DNA of 64,000 nucleotides from Solwaraspora sp. WMMA2065 (GTDB taxonomy: Bacteria; Actinomycetota; Actinomycetes; Mycobacteriales; Micromonosporaceae): NCBI RefSeq assembly GCF_030345075.1, contig NZ_CP128361.1:4278001-4342000 (forward strand), written 5' to 3'. This document shows, one piece after another, positions 27,742-36,098 of this stretch; the stretch's first letter is position 1; the number at the start of each line of letters is the position of its first letter. The position numbers were made by a program, and so were the translations under genes. The notes below the pieces were generated by a model, which saw only the letters and a list, made by a program, of their open reading frames with translations, had not been told where the DNA came from and did not search any database.

Positions 27742-29175
27742 ATGACGCCACTGCGCCGCCACCTGCCTCTGGTGATCCTGCTCGCCGCCGGTCTCGGACT
27801 GCGGATCGCCTACCTGGCCGCGTATCAGCCGGCGTTCTGGTTCCACGGCGACAGCGGCGAGTACCTGCTGATGCTGCAGCAGCCGCTGGAGCCGCACCCG
27901 AACCGGCCGATCGGCTACGTTCTGCTGCTGTCCGCGCTACAGCAGACCCGGACACTCGCCGCCGTCGCGGCCGTGCAGCACCTGCTCAGCCTGCTGCTCG
28001 CCGTCGCCCTGTACGCCCTGCTGCTGCGCCGGGGCGTGGCCCGCTGGCTGGCCACCCTGGCCGCCGTACCGCTGATCTTCGACTCCCTGGTCCTCACCAT
28101 GGGTCACTACCTACTGCCTGACCTGATGTTCACGGTGCTGTTCGCCGCCGCGGTCGGGGCACTGCTCTGGTCGTCCCGACCCGGTCCGGTGGCGGCCGTT
28201 GTCTCCGGCGGGCTGATCGCCGTCGCCTGGGTGACCAAACCCACCGCGCTGCCGGTCGCCCTCCTGCTCGCCGGCTACCTGGTGGTACGTCGGGTCGGCT
28301 GGCGGCCGGTGCTGGGCTACCTGCTCGCCTTCGGCGTGCCGTACGTCATGGTGATGGTCTGGATCGGCGACCGGCAGAGCGTCTACAGCGCGCAGAGCGG
28401 CACCGCCCTGTACGGCCGGGCCGCGATGATCGCCGACTGCGACCGCATCGAACTGACCGACGAGGAGCGGGTCGCCTGCCCGGACCAGCCGCCGGGCCAG
28501 CGTTGGGACCGGGCCGATGCGTTCTTCTGGCGGCGGCCGGCCCGACTCGGCGACTGGGTCTACACGCCGGAGGGTGCCCAGGTGCTGACCAGCTTCTCCC
28601 GGTCGGTGATCAGTCAGCAGCCCGGCGACTACCTCGCGACGGTCGGCCGGGAGAGCGCGGCACACTTCGTCCCCGGTCTGTACCTCGGGCCGATGAACGA
28701 GTGCCTGCGGCAGCGGCTGGTGCCGCCGGTCCGGTTCCGCTCCGCCGACGTGCGGGTCGAGCAGAGCTGTCCGCCAGCCCAGGCGTCCACCGGATACCAG
28801 GCAGCGGTCGCCGAGCCGGTCGTCGCGGACCCGGCCACCCCGCTGACCCGGACACTGCACCAGTACGGCAGCTGGACCCGGGGCATCCCGGTGGTGCTGT
28901 CGTTGGCGGTGCTGCTGACCGTCGCGGCGCTGGCCGCCGGGCGGCGGGTCGCCGGCTGGATCCGGCTCGACACCGTACTGCTGGTGGTCGCCGGCCCAGG
29001 GCTGGCCGTGTTCACCGTGGCGATCGGCATGTACGAGCCCCGGTACGCGCTGCCGGCCCTGCCGCTGGCAGCGGTGGCCGCGGCCCTGGCCGCCCAGGGG
29101 CTGATCCACCGTCGACCGCTGGCCGGTGCTCCCGCTGTCGGCGGTTCGGCCAAGCAGAGCGGAACGATCGATTGA
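27742..29175 (+). CDS. Multi-pass membrane protein, GT39/ArnT-like glycosyltransferase
   Basis: 477 residues from the ATG at 27742, which follows GAGGGAGGGG by 12 bases; ATGs at 27700 and 27715 are in frame but lack a ribosome site. About ten membrane helices are visible. The first extracytoplasmic loop has FHGDSGEYLLMLQ, where an acidic residue pair fits the catalytic loop of GT-C enzymes such as PMT and ArnT. A large soluble segment (residues about 220-375, with four cysteines) lies before the last helices. GT-C enzymes move a sugar from a polyprenyl-phosphate donor to a protein or lipid outside the membrane. Donor and acceptor are unknown. Confidence 0.72.
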   Translation: MTPLRRHLPLVILLAAGLGLRIAYLAAYQPAFWFHGDSGEYLLMLQQPLEPHPNRPIGYVLLLSALQQTRTLAAVAAVQHLLSLLLAVALYALLLRRGVARWLATLAAVPLIFDSLVLTMGHYLLPDLMFTVLFAAAVGALLWSSRPGPVAAVVSGGLIAVAWVTKPTALPVALLLAGYLVVRRVGWRPVLGYLLAFGVPYVMVMVWIGDRQSVYSAQSGTALYGRAAMIADCDRIELTDEERVACPDQPPGQRWDRADAFFWRRPARLGDWVYTPEGAQVLTSFSRSVISQQPGDYLATVGRESAAHFVPGLYLGPMNECLRQRLVPPVRFRSADVRVEQSCPPAQASTGYQAAVAEPVVADPATPLTRTLHQYGSWTRGIPVVLSLAVLLTVAALAAGRRVAGWIRLDTVLLVVAGPGLAVFTVAIGMYEPRYALPALPLAAVAAALAAQGLIHRRPLAGAPAVGGSAKQSGTID

Positions 29176-29525
29176 CCGGCCGACTCGCAACTCGTATGGG
29201 CCAGGCCGCATAACGTGAACAAACCCGAGAATGAGTCACGAAGAGCATTCAGAAAAGCGATCGCAACGCAGATGAACTCACGTTTGTCTTGTGATCCCAA
29301 GGCGATGATGCATCTAGCGCTTTGTCGCCGACGCAACTACTCTTGGCTGCGGCCGAACAAGGCACCGCCCGGTTACCGCCTTCGGCCGGCATCACAACAG
29401 CCAGTCGGGTCTCCGTCTTCCATACCTCAACCGGACCCCCGTCCGGACGTGCCGCCGAATACCGATCTCGGCGAACCCTCGTGCGCAAAATCCCCCTATC
29501 CGCCCGCAGCCAAGGAGACAACGTC
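29176..29525. other. 350-base leader region of the GT2 operon
   Basis: No gene found. It is clearly less GC-rich than the neighbourhood (for example 29213-29290), which fits a promoter region for the small membrane protein and the GT2 gene downstream, or a piece of recently gained DNA. Short repeats of CACGT and TGAAC occur but no convincing palindrome. Confidence 0.5.
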
Positions 29526-29714
29526 ATGTCAGGTGATTCACTGCTGCGGACCGGCGCGAACCTTGCGGTCACCCTCGGTGGTGTGGCCGGTCTCGGGCAG
29601 CTCAGCCTGCCACTGCCACTCATGATGGCGGTCACCGCAGCAGTTATGATCATCATCGGAGCGGTTCTCATCCGGTTGTCGTTCCGTCGAGGTCGCTCCG
29701 CCGCCCATCGATGA
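29526..29714 (+). CDS. 62-residue membrane protein coupled to a GT2 synthase
   Basis: The ATG at 29526 sits eight bases behind AAGGAG, an excellent ribosome site. The product has two hydrophobic stretches (about residues 10-27 and 29-51) and ends in a basic tail (RLSFRRGRSAAHR), so it should be a helical hairpin in the membrane with both ends inside. Its TGA overlaps the GT2 start in an ATGA junction, so the pair is translated together. I do not recognise the family. A role as an accessory or assembly subunit of the synthase is inferred only from the coupling. Confidence 0.75.
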   Translation: MSGDSLLRTGANLAVTLGGVAGLGQLSLPLPLMMAVTAAVMIIIGAVLIRLSFRRGRSAAHR

Positions 29715-31132
29715 CCGCGACCCTCGTCAGGGGCCGGATCCTCACCGCCGCAGCATTCCTTCTGGCGGCAGTAGCGGTATGGGCGGCCCACCATGCGTTT
29801 GCAGCAATCGGATTACTCAGCGCAGGCAACGGGCATCAGTTCGCGGCGATCTACGTCCTGATGTACGGACTGCTGGTGTGGCAGCTGGGATTTGCCTACC
29901 TCAACCAGCCCTACCAGGTTGGCCCGGCCAGACAGCGGCTCCTCGACACGCTGGACGTGGCCGCGTTGGTCCCCGCGTACAACGAGGACCCGGCCGCGCT
30001 GCGCGCATGCCTCGAGTCCATGATCGGTCAACGACGACGGCCGCAGACGATCGTCGTGGTGGATGACGGTTCCACCACCGGCGACGTCGGGTACGCCGAG
30101 ACCCGCATCTGGTTTCAGCGGGCAGCCAGCGACAGCGGCATCCGTCCGGTATGGCTGCGCCAGGACAATGCCGGCAAGAGACACGCGCAGGCAGCCGGGG
30201 TCGGCCAGGCGCCAGACGCGGATGTGTACTGGACGGTCGACTCGGACACGATCAGCGACCCGGAAACGCTCAACGAGCTACTCAAACCCCTCGCTGATCA
30301 GACGGTGCAGTCCGTCGCCGGGATCGTGATGGCAGCCAACGTTCACGCATCGTTCCTGACCCGGTTCACCGACCTGTGGTTCGTCACCGGCCAGCTGACC
30401 GATCGGTCCAGCCTGTCAGTGTTCGGCGCGGTCTGGGTCAACTCGGGGCCCATCGCCGTCTACCGAGGCCAGGTGATCCGCGACAATCTGGACAGCTATC
30501 TGCATGAAAGGTTCGCAGGACGTCGGGTGCCGTTCAGCGACGACTCGATGCTGACCCTGTTCGCCATGCTGCGCGGCCGAACTGTGCAACAGCCCAGCGC
30601 GTTCGCCTTCGCGCTGATGCCGGAGCAGACCGGCCACTTCCTGCGGATGTTCATCCGCTGGATGCGCGGATCGTTCATCCGGTCACTGTGGCGGATGCGA
30701 TACCTGCCGTTGCGGTCGTGGGCGTACTGGCTACACCTGATTCGATGGGCGACGACTCTACTGTCCACCGCACTGTTCCTGACCATCGCGGTGGTACAAC
30801 CGATCCGGGAGCCTTCGCTGGCCGCGTTACCCTGGCTCATCTGTGTGCCAATGGCGATCGGCTACGCACAGTGCCTCCGCTACCTGGCGATCCGCCGGTC
30901 CGACCAGTCGGCGGCGTACCAGTTGGGGACTTGGATGCTCGCCCCGGTCGCAGTGCTCTGGGCGATGCTGGTACTGCGCGCCGCCCGGTGGTACGGCGTG
31001 GTCACCTGCTGGAAGACCGGATGGGGCACCCGAAAGACGGTCGAGGTCACGTTGAGCGCCCCGTCGATTCCCGAGCAGCGGACCGCCCACGTCGAGCAGC
31101 CCTCCGGAGCCGGTGCCAAGGTGGTCTCCTGA
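29711..31132 (+). CDS. Processive-type family 2 glycosyltransferase (hyaluronan/cellulose synthase-like)
   Basis: 473 residues. Two N-terminal helices (about residues 10-30 and 42-62) precede a cytoplasmic GT-A domain, and three or four helices follow from about residue 345. Motifs in order: LVPAYNEDPAAL, IVVVDDGS (first Asp), TVDSDTISD (D-x-D metal site), a catalytic-region SDDSMLTLF, and RWMRGSF in the place of the QxxRW acceptor motif. The layout matches membrane synthases that polymerise and extrude a beta-linked polysaccharide from a nucleotide sugar, such as HasA or NodC. The product here is unknown. R-W is kept but the leading Q is replaced (FIRWMRG), which should be checked. Confidence 0.85.
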   Translation: MTATLVRGRILTAAAFLLAAVAVWAAHHAFAAIGLLSAGNGHQFAAIYVLMYGLLVWQLGFAYLNQPYQVGPARQRLLDTLDVAALVPAYNEDPAALRACLESMIGQRRRPQTIVVVDDGSTTGDVGYAETRIWFQRAASDSGIRPVWLRQDNAGKRHAQAAGVGQAPDADVYWTVDSDTISDPETLNELLKPLADQTVQSVAGIVMAANVHASFLTRFTDLWFVTGQLTDRSSLSVFGAVWVNSGPIAVYRGQVIRDNLDSYLHERFAGRRVPFSDDSMLTLFAMLRGRTVQQPSAFAFALMPEQTGHFLRMFIRWMRGSFIRSLWRMRYLPLRSWAYWLHLIRWATTLLSTALFLTIAVVQPIREPSLAALPWLICVPMAIGYAQCLRYLAIRRSDQSAAYQLGTWMLAPVAVLWAMLVLRAARWYGVVTCWKTGWGTRKTVEVTLSAPSIPEQRTAHVEQPSGAGAKVVS

Positions 31133-31147
31133 CGCTAGCCTGCATCC

Positions 31148-31693
31148 ATGCGACGGGTGTCGGTCATGGGGGCACCAGGCTCAGGTAAGTCCACTCTGGC
31201 CGCCGAGTTGGCCGTACGGCTCGGTGTGCCGCACATCGAGTTGGACGCCCTGTTCCACCAGCAGGACTGGCAGCCGACACCGGAACCGGAGTTCCGGGAA
31301 CGGGTGGCGGCCGCAGTCTCCGGCGACGGCTGGGTGGTGGACGGCAACTACTCGACGGTGCGCGACCTGATCTGGCGGCGAGTCGACACGGTGATCTGGT
31401 TCGACCTGCCGCGCCGGCAGGTGATGCAGCAGATCGTCCGACGTACGGTACGCCGCGCGGCGCACCGGGTGGAACTGTGGAACGGCAACCGGGAGCGCTG
31501 GTCGAACGTGTTCAGCCTTGATCCGGAAGAGTCGATCATCGTCTGGGCCTGGCAACAGCACGCCCGTTACCGGAGCCGCATCCAGGCCGCTTCGGTCGAC
31601 CCCCGGTGGCGCCGGCTGCGGTTCGTCCGGCTCACCTCCCACCAGCAGGCCCGCCAACTGCTCGACCAGCTCGGTCGACGATCATCCCCGTGA
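31148..31693 (+). CDS. P-loop kinase-like protein (adenylate kinase/FlaR-related)
   Basis: 181 residues. An N-terminal Walker A (MGAPGSGKST, residues 7-16) is followed by PHIELDALFH and a second acidic segment (GDGWVVDGNYST) typical of the small kinase family that databases call topology modulation or FlaR-related proteins. These names are historic; the biochemical role is unproven. An adenylate-kinase-like nucleotide transfer is plausible. It begins 15 bases after the GT2 stop and is likely co-transcribed with it. The C-terminus is basic and ends three dozen bases before the convergent paaE gene. Confidence 0.75.
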   Translation: MRRVSVMGAPGSGKSTLAAELAVRLGVPHIELDALFHQQDWQPTPEPEFRERVAAAVSGDGWVVDGNYSTVRDLIWRRVDTVIWFDLPRRQVMQQIVRRTVRRAAHRVELWNGNRERWSNVFSLDPEESIIVWAWQQHARYRSRIQAASVDPRWRRLRFVRLTSHQQARQLLDQLGRRSSP

Positions 31694-31720
31694 CGCCCGG
31701 CAGCCGTCGTGGCCAGCGCG

Positions 31721-32884
31721 TCAGGCGTCGTAGTCGACGGTGAGCGTCGGCGTGGTGGGCGCCGACTGGCAGGTCAGCACATAACCGTTGGCCACCTCGT
31801 CCGGCTCCAGGGCGTAGTTGCGGGCCATCGTCACCGCGCCGTCGACGACCTTCGCCCGGCAGGTCGAGCAGACCCCACCCTTGCAGGCGTACGGCAACTC
31901 GGACCGGACCCGCAGGGCCGCGTCGAGCACCCGCTCCCCCGGCCGCGTCCGCACCGTCGACGCCCGCCCGTCGAGCAGTACGGTCACCTCCGTACTGGTC
32001 ACGTCCGCGCCGGTCACCTCGGTGCCGGCCGGATCGGTGCCTGGTGCCGCGTCGACATCGGTAACCGCGTCGGCGCCGGCCGGCGGCGCGTCCCCGGCGT
32101 GAAAGAGCTCGCTGTGTACGGCCTCGTCCGGCACGCCCCGCTCGGTGAGCACCTGCCGGGCCGTCATGACCAGCGCGTACGGCCCGCAGAGGAACCATTC
32201 GTCCACCTGGTGTCCCGGCACCACGGTGTCCAGCAGCCGGCCGAACCGGGCGGCGTCGATCCGCCCGGTGAGCAACTCCGCGTCCTGCGTCTCCCGGGAC
32301 AGCACGTGCACCACCTGCAGCCGGTCCGGGTACCGGTCCTTCAGGTCGGCGATCTCGTCGGCGAACATCACGGTGTGCGCGGACCGGTTGCCGAAGACGA
32401 GCGTGAACCGGCTGCCCGGCTCGGTGGCCAACCCGGTGGCGAGCAGGGACAACACCGGCGTGATGCCGGAGCCGGCGGCCAGCGCGCCGTAGTACCGGCT
32501 ACGGCCCGGTTCGAACTTGGTGGTGAAATGCCCGAGCGGCGGCATCACCTCCACGGTGGCCCCGGCGGCAAGCTGGCGCACCGCGTACCCGGAGAAGGCA
32601 CCACCGGCGACGTGCCGCACGCCGATCCGCAGCCGGCCGTGGTCGGCGAGCTCCGCCGGGGTCGAGCAGATGGAGTACGAGCGGCGGATCTCCGGGCCGC
32701 CGGCCGGGTCGACCAGCCGTACGGTCAAGTGCTGTCCGGCCTGGAACCGGTACGCGTCGCGCAGCTCCGGTGGTACGGCGAAGGTGACCGCCACGGCGTC
32801 GGCGGTGAGCTGATCGACATCGGCGACCGGGAGGGGATGGAACACCGGGCGCCGTCGCGCCGGTCGACTGATCGTCACCGCCAT
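31721..32884 (-). CDS. paaE: Phenylacetyl-CoA epoxidase reductase PaaE
   Basis: 387 residues. It passes electrons from NADPH to the diiron oxygenase PaaAC. The FAD domain (RRSYSICSTP, near residue 68) and the NAD-binding domain (LAAGSGITPVLSLLATG, near residue 138) precede a C-terminal 2Fe-2S domain with C-x4-C-x2-C (CKGGVCSTC) and a last cysteine (LTCQSAP). Between the reductase and ferredoxin parts is an unusual 40-residue Ala/Asp/Thr-rich linker (residues about 255-295). The start at 32882-32884 shares its A with the paaD stop. The open frame continues upstream only as a shadow of paaD and paaC. Confidence 0.94.
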   Translation of the reverse strand: MAVTISRPARRRPVFHPLPVADVDQLTADAVAVTFAVPPELRDAYRFQAGQHLTVRLVDPAGGPEIRRSYSICSTPAELADHGRLRIGVRHVAGGAFSGYAVRQLAAGATVEVMPPLGHFTTKFEPGRSRYYGALAAGSGITPVLSLLATGLATEPGSRFTLVFGNRSAHTVMFADEIADLKDRYPDRLQVVHVLSRETQDAELLTGRIDAARFGRLLDTVVPGHQVDEWFLCGPYALVMTARQVLTERGVPDEAVHSELFHAGDAPPAGADAVTDVDAAPGTDPAGTEVTGADVTSTEVTVLLDGRASTVRTRPGERVLDAALRVRSELPYACKGGVCSTCRAKVVDGAVTMARNYALEPDEVANGYVLTCQSAPTTPTLTVDYDA

Positions 32885-33435
32885 CAGAACGCCTTCATCT
32901 GCTCGAACGGCTCGGTGCAGGCCAGGCACCGCCACAGCGCCTTGCAGGCCGTGGCACCGAATCGACTCAGCTGCTCGGTGCGCGGTGAGCCGCAGGCCGG
33001 GCAGCGAACGGTCACCGGCACCGGCACCGGACCGACGGTGGCCGGCGACGGTGGGGCGATCCCGGCGGCAACGAGCTTGCGTCGGCCAGCCTCGGTGATC
33101 CAGTCGGTGCTCCAGGCGGGCGCCAACTCGGTGACGACCGCGACGTCGGTGAAGCCGGACCGGTGCAGCGCCGCCCGGATCTCGCCCCGGATCAGCTCCA
33201 TCGCCGGGCATCCACTGTAGGTGGGGGTGACCGTCACCCGGACAGCGCCGGTGGCCTCGGTGACCTCGACGGCGCGGAGAATGCCGAGCTCGGCGATGGT
33301 GAGTACGCGGATCTCCGGATCGACGACGGCTTCGACCGCCGCCCGGGCGGCCGAGCCGGTCCCACCAGCGGCCGAGCTGGCCCCACCACCAGCCGAGCTG
33401 AACCCGCCGGCTGCAGCGGGGGGTCCGGTCACCAT
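32884..33435 (-). CDS. paaD: Phenylacetyl-CoA epoxidase assembly protein PaaD
   Basis: 183 residues. An N-terminal Gly/Ala/Ser-rich leader of 30 residues is followed by a DUF59/MIP18 domain (AVVDPEIRVLTIAELGILRAV, then TPTYSGCPAMELI), and then a zinc-binding tail with CPACGS and CKALWRCLACTEPF. PaaD is thought to help mature metal clusters of the complex. The start overlaps the paaC stop by seven bases. The order A-B-C-D-E is the standard paa operon. Confidence 0.93.
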   Translation of the reverse strand: MVTGPPAAAGGFSSAGGGASSAAGGTGSAARAAVEAVVDPEIRVLTIAELGILRAVEVTEATGAVRVTVTPTYSGCPAMELIRGEIRAALHRSGFTDVAVVTELAPAWSTDWITEAGRRKLVAAGIAPPSPATVGPVPVPVTVRCPACGSPRTEQLSRFGATACKALWRCLACTEPFEQMKAF

Positions 33436-34214
33436 CGCGCGCCTGGGTGGGCCCGGTGCACCACCTGCATCTCGGCCAGCAGGTACGACAGGTGTTCGGT
33501 GTGCCGACCCAGCCGACCGCCGCCGGGCCGCCAGCCGCCACCGTCGCCAGCGGCGGCGGCGGACCCGGTGCCGGCAGGCGCGGCCAGGGTGGCTTCGGCA
33601 AGGATCGGACCGATGACGGCGAGCCAGTCGGCCCGCAGGTCGGCGGGGCCACTGCCGGGCACCGGGGCGACCAGCTCATAGGTGTACGGCCAGAGTTCGT
33701 CGACCGCGTACTGCATGCGGCGGCGCGACTCCTCGGTGCCGTCGCCGAGCCGCAGGGTCCACAGCCGCGCGTGGTCGAGATGGTAGGTGGACTCCTTGGC
33801 CGCCTTGCCGGCGATCGCGGCGAGCCGCTGGTCGGCGCCGGCACTCAGCACGGCGTAGAGCCGGAGCTGGTACGCGGCGAGGAACAGCAGCTTGCCGATG
33901 GTCATCGCGTAGTCGTCGTCCGGCAGCTCCACCAGCAGGCAGTTGCGAAACTCCTGGTCGGAGCGGAGAAAGGCCAGGGTGTCCTCGGTGACCGGCTGGT
34001 CGGCCGGCGCGGCCGGCACCGCATCGGGGGTGAGCTGCTCGGCGGCGTACGACAGCAGCAGCCGGGCCACGCCGAGCTGGTCGAGCGCGATGTTGGTGAG
34101 CGCGACGTCCTCCTCCAGCTCGGGGGCACGGGCGCACCAGGCGGCCAGCCGCTGAGCGGTGATCAACGCGTCGTCGGCCCAGCAGAGCAGCTGGTCGGGG
34201 GGTGTCGTGGTCAC
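33429..34214 (-). CDS. paaC: Phenylacetyl-CoA epoxidase structural subunit PaaC
   Basis: 261 residues, the ferritin-like partner of PaaA without an active diiron site. The recognisable segments are LCWADDALITAQRLAAWCARAP split by the helix EEDVALTNIALDQLGVARLL and the later KESTYHLDHARLW. PaaA and PaaC together form the heterodimer that epoxidises the ring of phenylacetyl-CoA. ATGA overlap with paaB upstream and seven-base overlap with paaD downstream show tight coupling. Confidence 0.93.
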   Translation of the reverse strand: MTTTPPDQLLCWADDALITAQRLAAWCARAPELEEDVALTNIALDQLGVARLLLSYAAEQLTPDAVPAAPADQPVTEDTLAFLRSDQEFRNCLLVELPDDDYAMTIGKLLFLAAYQLRLYAVLSAGADQRLAAIAGKAAKESTYHLDHARLWTLRLGDGTEESRRRMQYAVDELWPYTYELVAPVPGSGPADLRADWLAVIGPILAEATLAAPAGTGSAAAAGDGGGWRPGGGRLGRHTEHLSYLLAEMQVVHRAHPGARW

Positions 34215-34513
34215 AGGTGCTGCGCTCCGTCCGGCACCTGGTAGAAGGTCGGGTGCCGGTAGACCTTGTCGGCCGCCGGGTCGAAGAAGGCGTCCTTCTC
34301 GTCCGGGCTGGACGCGGTGATCGACTCCGCCGGTACCACCCAGATGGAGACACCTTCCTGCCGTCGGGTGTACAGGTCGCGGGCGTGCCGCAGGGCGAGC
34401 GCCGCGTCCGGCGCGTGCAGGCTACCGACGTGGGTGTGGGCGAGCCCGCGCCGGGACCGGATGAAGACCTCCCACAGCGGGGTGGGCGGGGTCCGGGCCG
34501 CTTCGCCGCTCAT
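34211..34513 (-). CDS. paaB: Phenylacetyl-CoA epoxidase subunit PaaB
   Basis: 100 residues, the usual PaaB size. Family blocks [23 protein letters not shown] and [16 protein letters not shown] are present. PaaB bridges the PaaAC dimers and is needed for activity. The ATG at 34511-34513 overlaps the paaA stop by four bases; the longer open frame upstream is a shadow of paaA. Confidence 0.95.
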   Translation of the reverse strand: MSGEAARTPPTPLWEVFIRSRRGLAHTHVGSLHAPDAALALRHARDLYTRRQEGVSIWVVPAESITASSPDEKDAFFDPAADKVYRHPTFYQVPDGAQHL

Positions 34514-35688
34514 CCGGCCTCCGCTCCGACTGGCGGAGCGCCCACTCCGGCCGGCACGGTGCCGACCCCGGCCGGCACGGTGCTGGCTTTCCGCCGGCTG
34601 GCCTGCTTTTCGGCGTACGCCCGGGACGCCTCGCGGACCCAGCCGCCGGCGTCGTGCGCGGCCCGCCGGTGGGCAAGTCGCTGCCGGTTGCACGGCCCGT
34701 CGCCGCGGATCACCCGGAGCAGTTCGTCGTAGTCCGGCGGGGTGAAGTCGTACGCCTGACGCTGCTCGTTCCACCGTAGGCCGGGATCGGGCAGGGTGAG
34801 CCCGAGCGGGCCGACCTGCTGGACGCACATGTCCACGAAGCGTTGGCGCAGCTCGTCGTTGGAGAACCGTTTGATCTTCCATCGCATCGACTGGCCCGAA
34901 TGGGTCGAGTCGGCGTCCGGCGGGCCGAACATCGCCAGCGACGGGAACCACCAGCGGTCCACCGCGTCCTGGGCCATCTGACGTTGGGCCGGTGTGCCGT
35001 GCGCGAGGGTGTGCAGGATCTCGTAGCCCTGCCGCTGATGGAACGACTCCTCCTTGCAGATGCGGATCATGGCGCGGGCGTACGGGCCGTATGAGCAACG
35101 GCACAGTGGGACCTGGTTGATGATCGCCGCACCGTCCACCAACCAACCGATCGCGCCGACGTCTGCCCAGGTGAGCGTGGGGTAGTTGAAGATGGAGCTG
35201 TACTTCTGCCGGCCGGCGAGCAGCAGGTCGAGCAACTCTTCCCGACTGACGCCCAGGGTTTCCGCCGCGGCGTACAGGTACAGCCCGTGGCCGGCCTCGT
35301 CCTGGACCTTTGCCAGCAGGATCGCCTTGCGGTGCAGGCTGGGCGCCCGGGTCAGCCAGTTGCCTTCGGGCTGCATGCCGATGATCTCGGAGTGCGCGTG
35401 CTGGGCGATCTGCCGGATCAGCGTGCGCCGGTAGCCGTCCGGCATCCAGTCGCGCGGCTCGATCTTCTGGTCGGCGTCGATCATCTCGGTGAAGTCCCGG
35501 TCGGGATCGGTCGAGCGGTCGGGATCACCCGGATCGTCCGGATCGGCCAGCTCGTCGGCGACGCGTGGACCGGGGATCCGGCCGCGTAGCGCCGCGGCGC
35601 GCAGGTCAGCTTCAGCGGCCTCGACCTCGTCGAGGATCCCGCCGCGGGCGCCACTCACCGTCTGGGCGTCGTCACCGTCCACCGACAT
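34510..35688 (-). CDS. paaA: Phenylacetyl-CoA epoxidase oxygenase subunit PaaA
   Basis: 392 residues from the ATG at 35686-35688; a GTG 60 bases earlier is in frame but adds residues unlike the family. PaaA carries the diiron centre that forms 1,2-epoxyphenylacetyl-CoA. Iron-binding E-x2-H motifs are visible as [10 protein letters not shown] near residue 132 and [11 protein letters not shown] near residue 215, with additional acidic ligands in the same four-helix bundle ([11 protein letters not shown]). The first 60 residues are acidic low complexity. A 30-residue Pro/Val/Gly repeat tail ([17 protein letters not shown]) is unusual. It is the first gene of the operon; the upstream inverted repeat may be its operator. 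Confidence 0.94.
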   Translation of the reverse strand: MSVDGDDAQTVSGARGGILDEVEAAEADLRAAALRGRIPGPRVADELADPDDPGDPDRSTDPDRDFTEMIDADQKIEPRDWMPDGYRRTLIRQIAQHAHSEIIGMQPEGNWLTRAPSLHRKAILLAKVQDEAGHGLYLYAAAETLGVSREELLDLLLAGRQKYSSIFNYPTLTWADVGAIGWLVDGAAIINQVPLCRCSYGPYARAMIRICKEESFHQRQGYEILHTLAHGTPAQRQMAQDAVDRWWFPSLAMFGPPDADSTHSGQSMRWKIKRFSNDELRQRFVDMCVQQVGPLGLTLPDPGLRWNEQRQAYDFTPPDYDELLRVIRGDGPCNRQRLAHRRAAHDAGGWVREASRAYAEKQASRRKASTVPAGVGTVPAGVGAPPVGAEAG

Positions 35689-36098
35689 AGTGTTACAAGA
35701 ATCCCCAGTCGTAGCCAAGCCCTGTAACAGCTGTCGAAAAATCTTCACCGCCAGAGACCAAGTCGGGACAGCGAGCGATCAGCGACGCCTGGTGAATGTG
35801 ATGCTTATCCACTTATCATCCTGAAAATACTCAACTAACTGGACGAACCATATCTATCCGACACCCATCCCCCGAGATCTCCGGCGCGCGAGGGCTGGCA
35901 CTCCGAGATTCGCCCCGTAAACTGCCCAATGGCGCGGCGGCGACGACGTTCAAACCGGCCCACCTGACTCGCATCTGTCCGCAAAGAAACCCACAGTTAC
36001 AGAAACACCTCGGTACCAGGACCTTCCCGGACCGACGCAAACCTGCCAGAGAGCACCGACGAGCTGAAATCATCGATTCACTCCCCGGAGCAGTCCCC
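35689..36098. other. 410-base divergent intergenic region
   Basis: No gene. It separates paaA (leftward) from the first serine hydrolase gene (rightward). It is relatively AT-rich between 35790 and 35870 and holds the inverted repeat at 35691-35729. Both flanking promoters should be here; I cannot assign -10/-35 pairs with confidence on the right side. Confidence 0.6.
35691..35729. promoter_or_regulatory. Inverted repeat TGTTACA...TGTAACA upstream of paaA
   Basis: TGTTACA (35691-35697) and TGTAACA (35723-35729) are exact reverse complements separated by 25 bases, starting two bases upstream of the paaA start codon. On the paaA strand the proximal copy overlaps a possible -10 (TAACAC) spaced 17 bases from TTGGCT. 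This placement suits a repressor operator that loops or binds two half-sites. The regulator is not known from this window. Confidence 0.45.

Noticed and set aside
32884-33844. Upstream extension of paaE through paaD and paaC
   Set aside because: The frame is open only because of codon bias; the paaE product begins at 32884 with the conserved reductase domain.
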